Source: Pseudomonadota bacterium
Lineage (GTDB): Bacteria; Pseudomonadota; Alphaproteobacteria; Rhodospirillales; Magnetospirillaceae
NCBI GenBank assembly: GCA_021793155.1
Contig: JAJYTF010000006.1
Coordinates: 124,001-188,000, forward strand
Direction of reading: 5' to 3'
DNA: 64,000 nt
In this document: positions 63,559 through 64,000 of the stretch, piece after piece
Position numbering within the stretch: position 1 is the first letter of the stretch
Layout: every line of letters starts with the position of its first letter
Notes under the pieces: model-generated
The model's database searches: none
Seen by the model: the letters and a program-made list of their open reading frames with translations, nothing else
Told to the model about the DNA's origin: nothing
Program-made: the position numbers and the translations under genes

Positions 63559-64000
63559 CCGCCGTCCGGAATCGCGCCCTCATTGCGCGCTGCCGGGAAG
63601 CGCAGGGTAACGGTGGTCCCCCGATCGGGGACGCTGGCGATGCTCAGCGTCCCATTGTGCAACTCGACGAAGGCCTTGGCTAGAGGAAGACCGAGGCCGG
63701 CTCCCGTATGCCGACGGTTCAGGGCGTTGTCGACCTGACGGAACGGCTTGAGCGCGGTGGGGATATCCTCTTCTTTCATGCCGATCCCGGTGTCGGCCAC
63801 GGTCACCGTCACCAATCCATCCTCTTCGTGGCGGCAGCCGAGCGTTACCGAACCGCCGGCCGGTGTGAACTTGACGGCGTTGGCCAACAAATTCAGCAGG
63901 GTCTGCTTGAGGAGCCTCGCCTCGCCTTGCACCACCGGCGAGGGCGCGGCCAGGTCCTTGGCGATCCGGATGCCTTGCCGTTCCGCCCGCTGCTGGATCA
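63555..64000 (-). CDS. Sensor histidine kinase, C-terminal ATPase domain (5' end outside window)
   Basis: 148 residues visible and open to the window edge. HATPase_c domain with N-box LKQTLLNLLANAVKFTP, G1 DTGIGM, F-box FRQVD and G2 GAGLGLPLAKAFVE. The DHp domain and sensor lie beyond 64000. Overlaps the EEP gene start, heading a coupled operon of kinase, EEP, ARH-family protein and ROK kinase. Confidence 0.92.
   Translation of the reverse strand, partial: IQQRAERQGIRIAKDLAAPSPVVQGEARLLKQTLLNLLANAVKFTPAGGSVTLGCRHEEDGLVTVTVADTGIGMKEEDIPTALKPFRQVDNALNRRHTGAGLGLPLAKAFVELHNGTLSIASVPDRGTTVTLRFPAARNEGAIPDGG

Overview
The window looks like chromosomal DNA of a GC-rich alphaproteobacterium, most likely a Rhodospirillales member (Magnetospirillum-like). 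The support is gene order typical of that class: rpsF-rpsR-DUF2232-rplI near dnaB and alr; radA-cvpA-purF-SDR; fabD-fabG-acpP-fabF-mltG; DUF1285-Nudix-DUF6111-cca; and moxR-DUF58-DUF4159-VWA. A phasin gene suggests polyhydroxyalkanoate storage. The species assignment is inference. I saw no rRNA, tRNA or CRISPR array.

Layout. 0-3.5 kb: the end of a type IV secretion operon (virB10 C-terminus, virB11, virD4). 3.5-5.2 kb: an AT-rich spacer and three small unknown genes. 5.2-19.5 kb: a catabolic regulon for an (aromatic or alicyclic) carboxylic acid handled as its CoA thioester. It has three crotonase-family proteins, two SDR dehydrogenases, an acyl-CoA dehydrogenase, a 3-hydroxyacyl-CoA dehydrogenase, a TetR regulator, a 2-aminobenzoate/benzoate-type CoA ligase and a five-gene branched-chain-type ABC importer. 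The four promoter regions of this regulon carry the same palindrome, TGAATGA-N4-TCATTCA or a close variant, a short distance downstream of a TTGAC-type -35. One TetR protein therefore probably controls uptake, activation and oxidation together.

19.6-26.4 kb: a DUF2076 gene and a complete biotin set, with bioB divergent from bioF-bioH-like-bioC-bioD-bioA. 26.4-30.4 kb (minus strand): phasin, LOG-family protein, cca, DUF6111, Nudix CoA pyrophosphatase, DUF1285. 30.4-37.1 kb: a MoxR/VWA-type operon. 37.1-40.4 kb: a secreted unknown, then a chemoreceptor without a periplasmic domain coupled to a fused SpmA-SpmB protein. 40.5-53 kb (minus strand): housekeeping blocks for purine synthesis, DNA repair, lipid transport, cell wall, replication, membrane lipid and ribosome. 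53.3-58.4 kb: a GlcG-like protein, the type II fatty acid synthesis operon and mltG. 58.4-60.6 kb: a YgiQ radical SAM protein. 60.6-64 kb (minus strand): a tightly coupled operon of histidine kinase, endonuclease/exonuclease/phosphatase-family protein, ADP-ribosylglycohydrolase-family protein and ROK kinase.

Most notable points: the operator/promoter architecture of the catabolic regulon and the absence from it of the expected ring monooxygenase; a crotonase with neither hydratase glutamate; a palindromic repeat translated in frame inside the N-terminus of the YgiQ gene; at least two families of dispersed palindromic repeats; and the unusual kinase-EEP-DraG-ROK operon.
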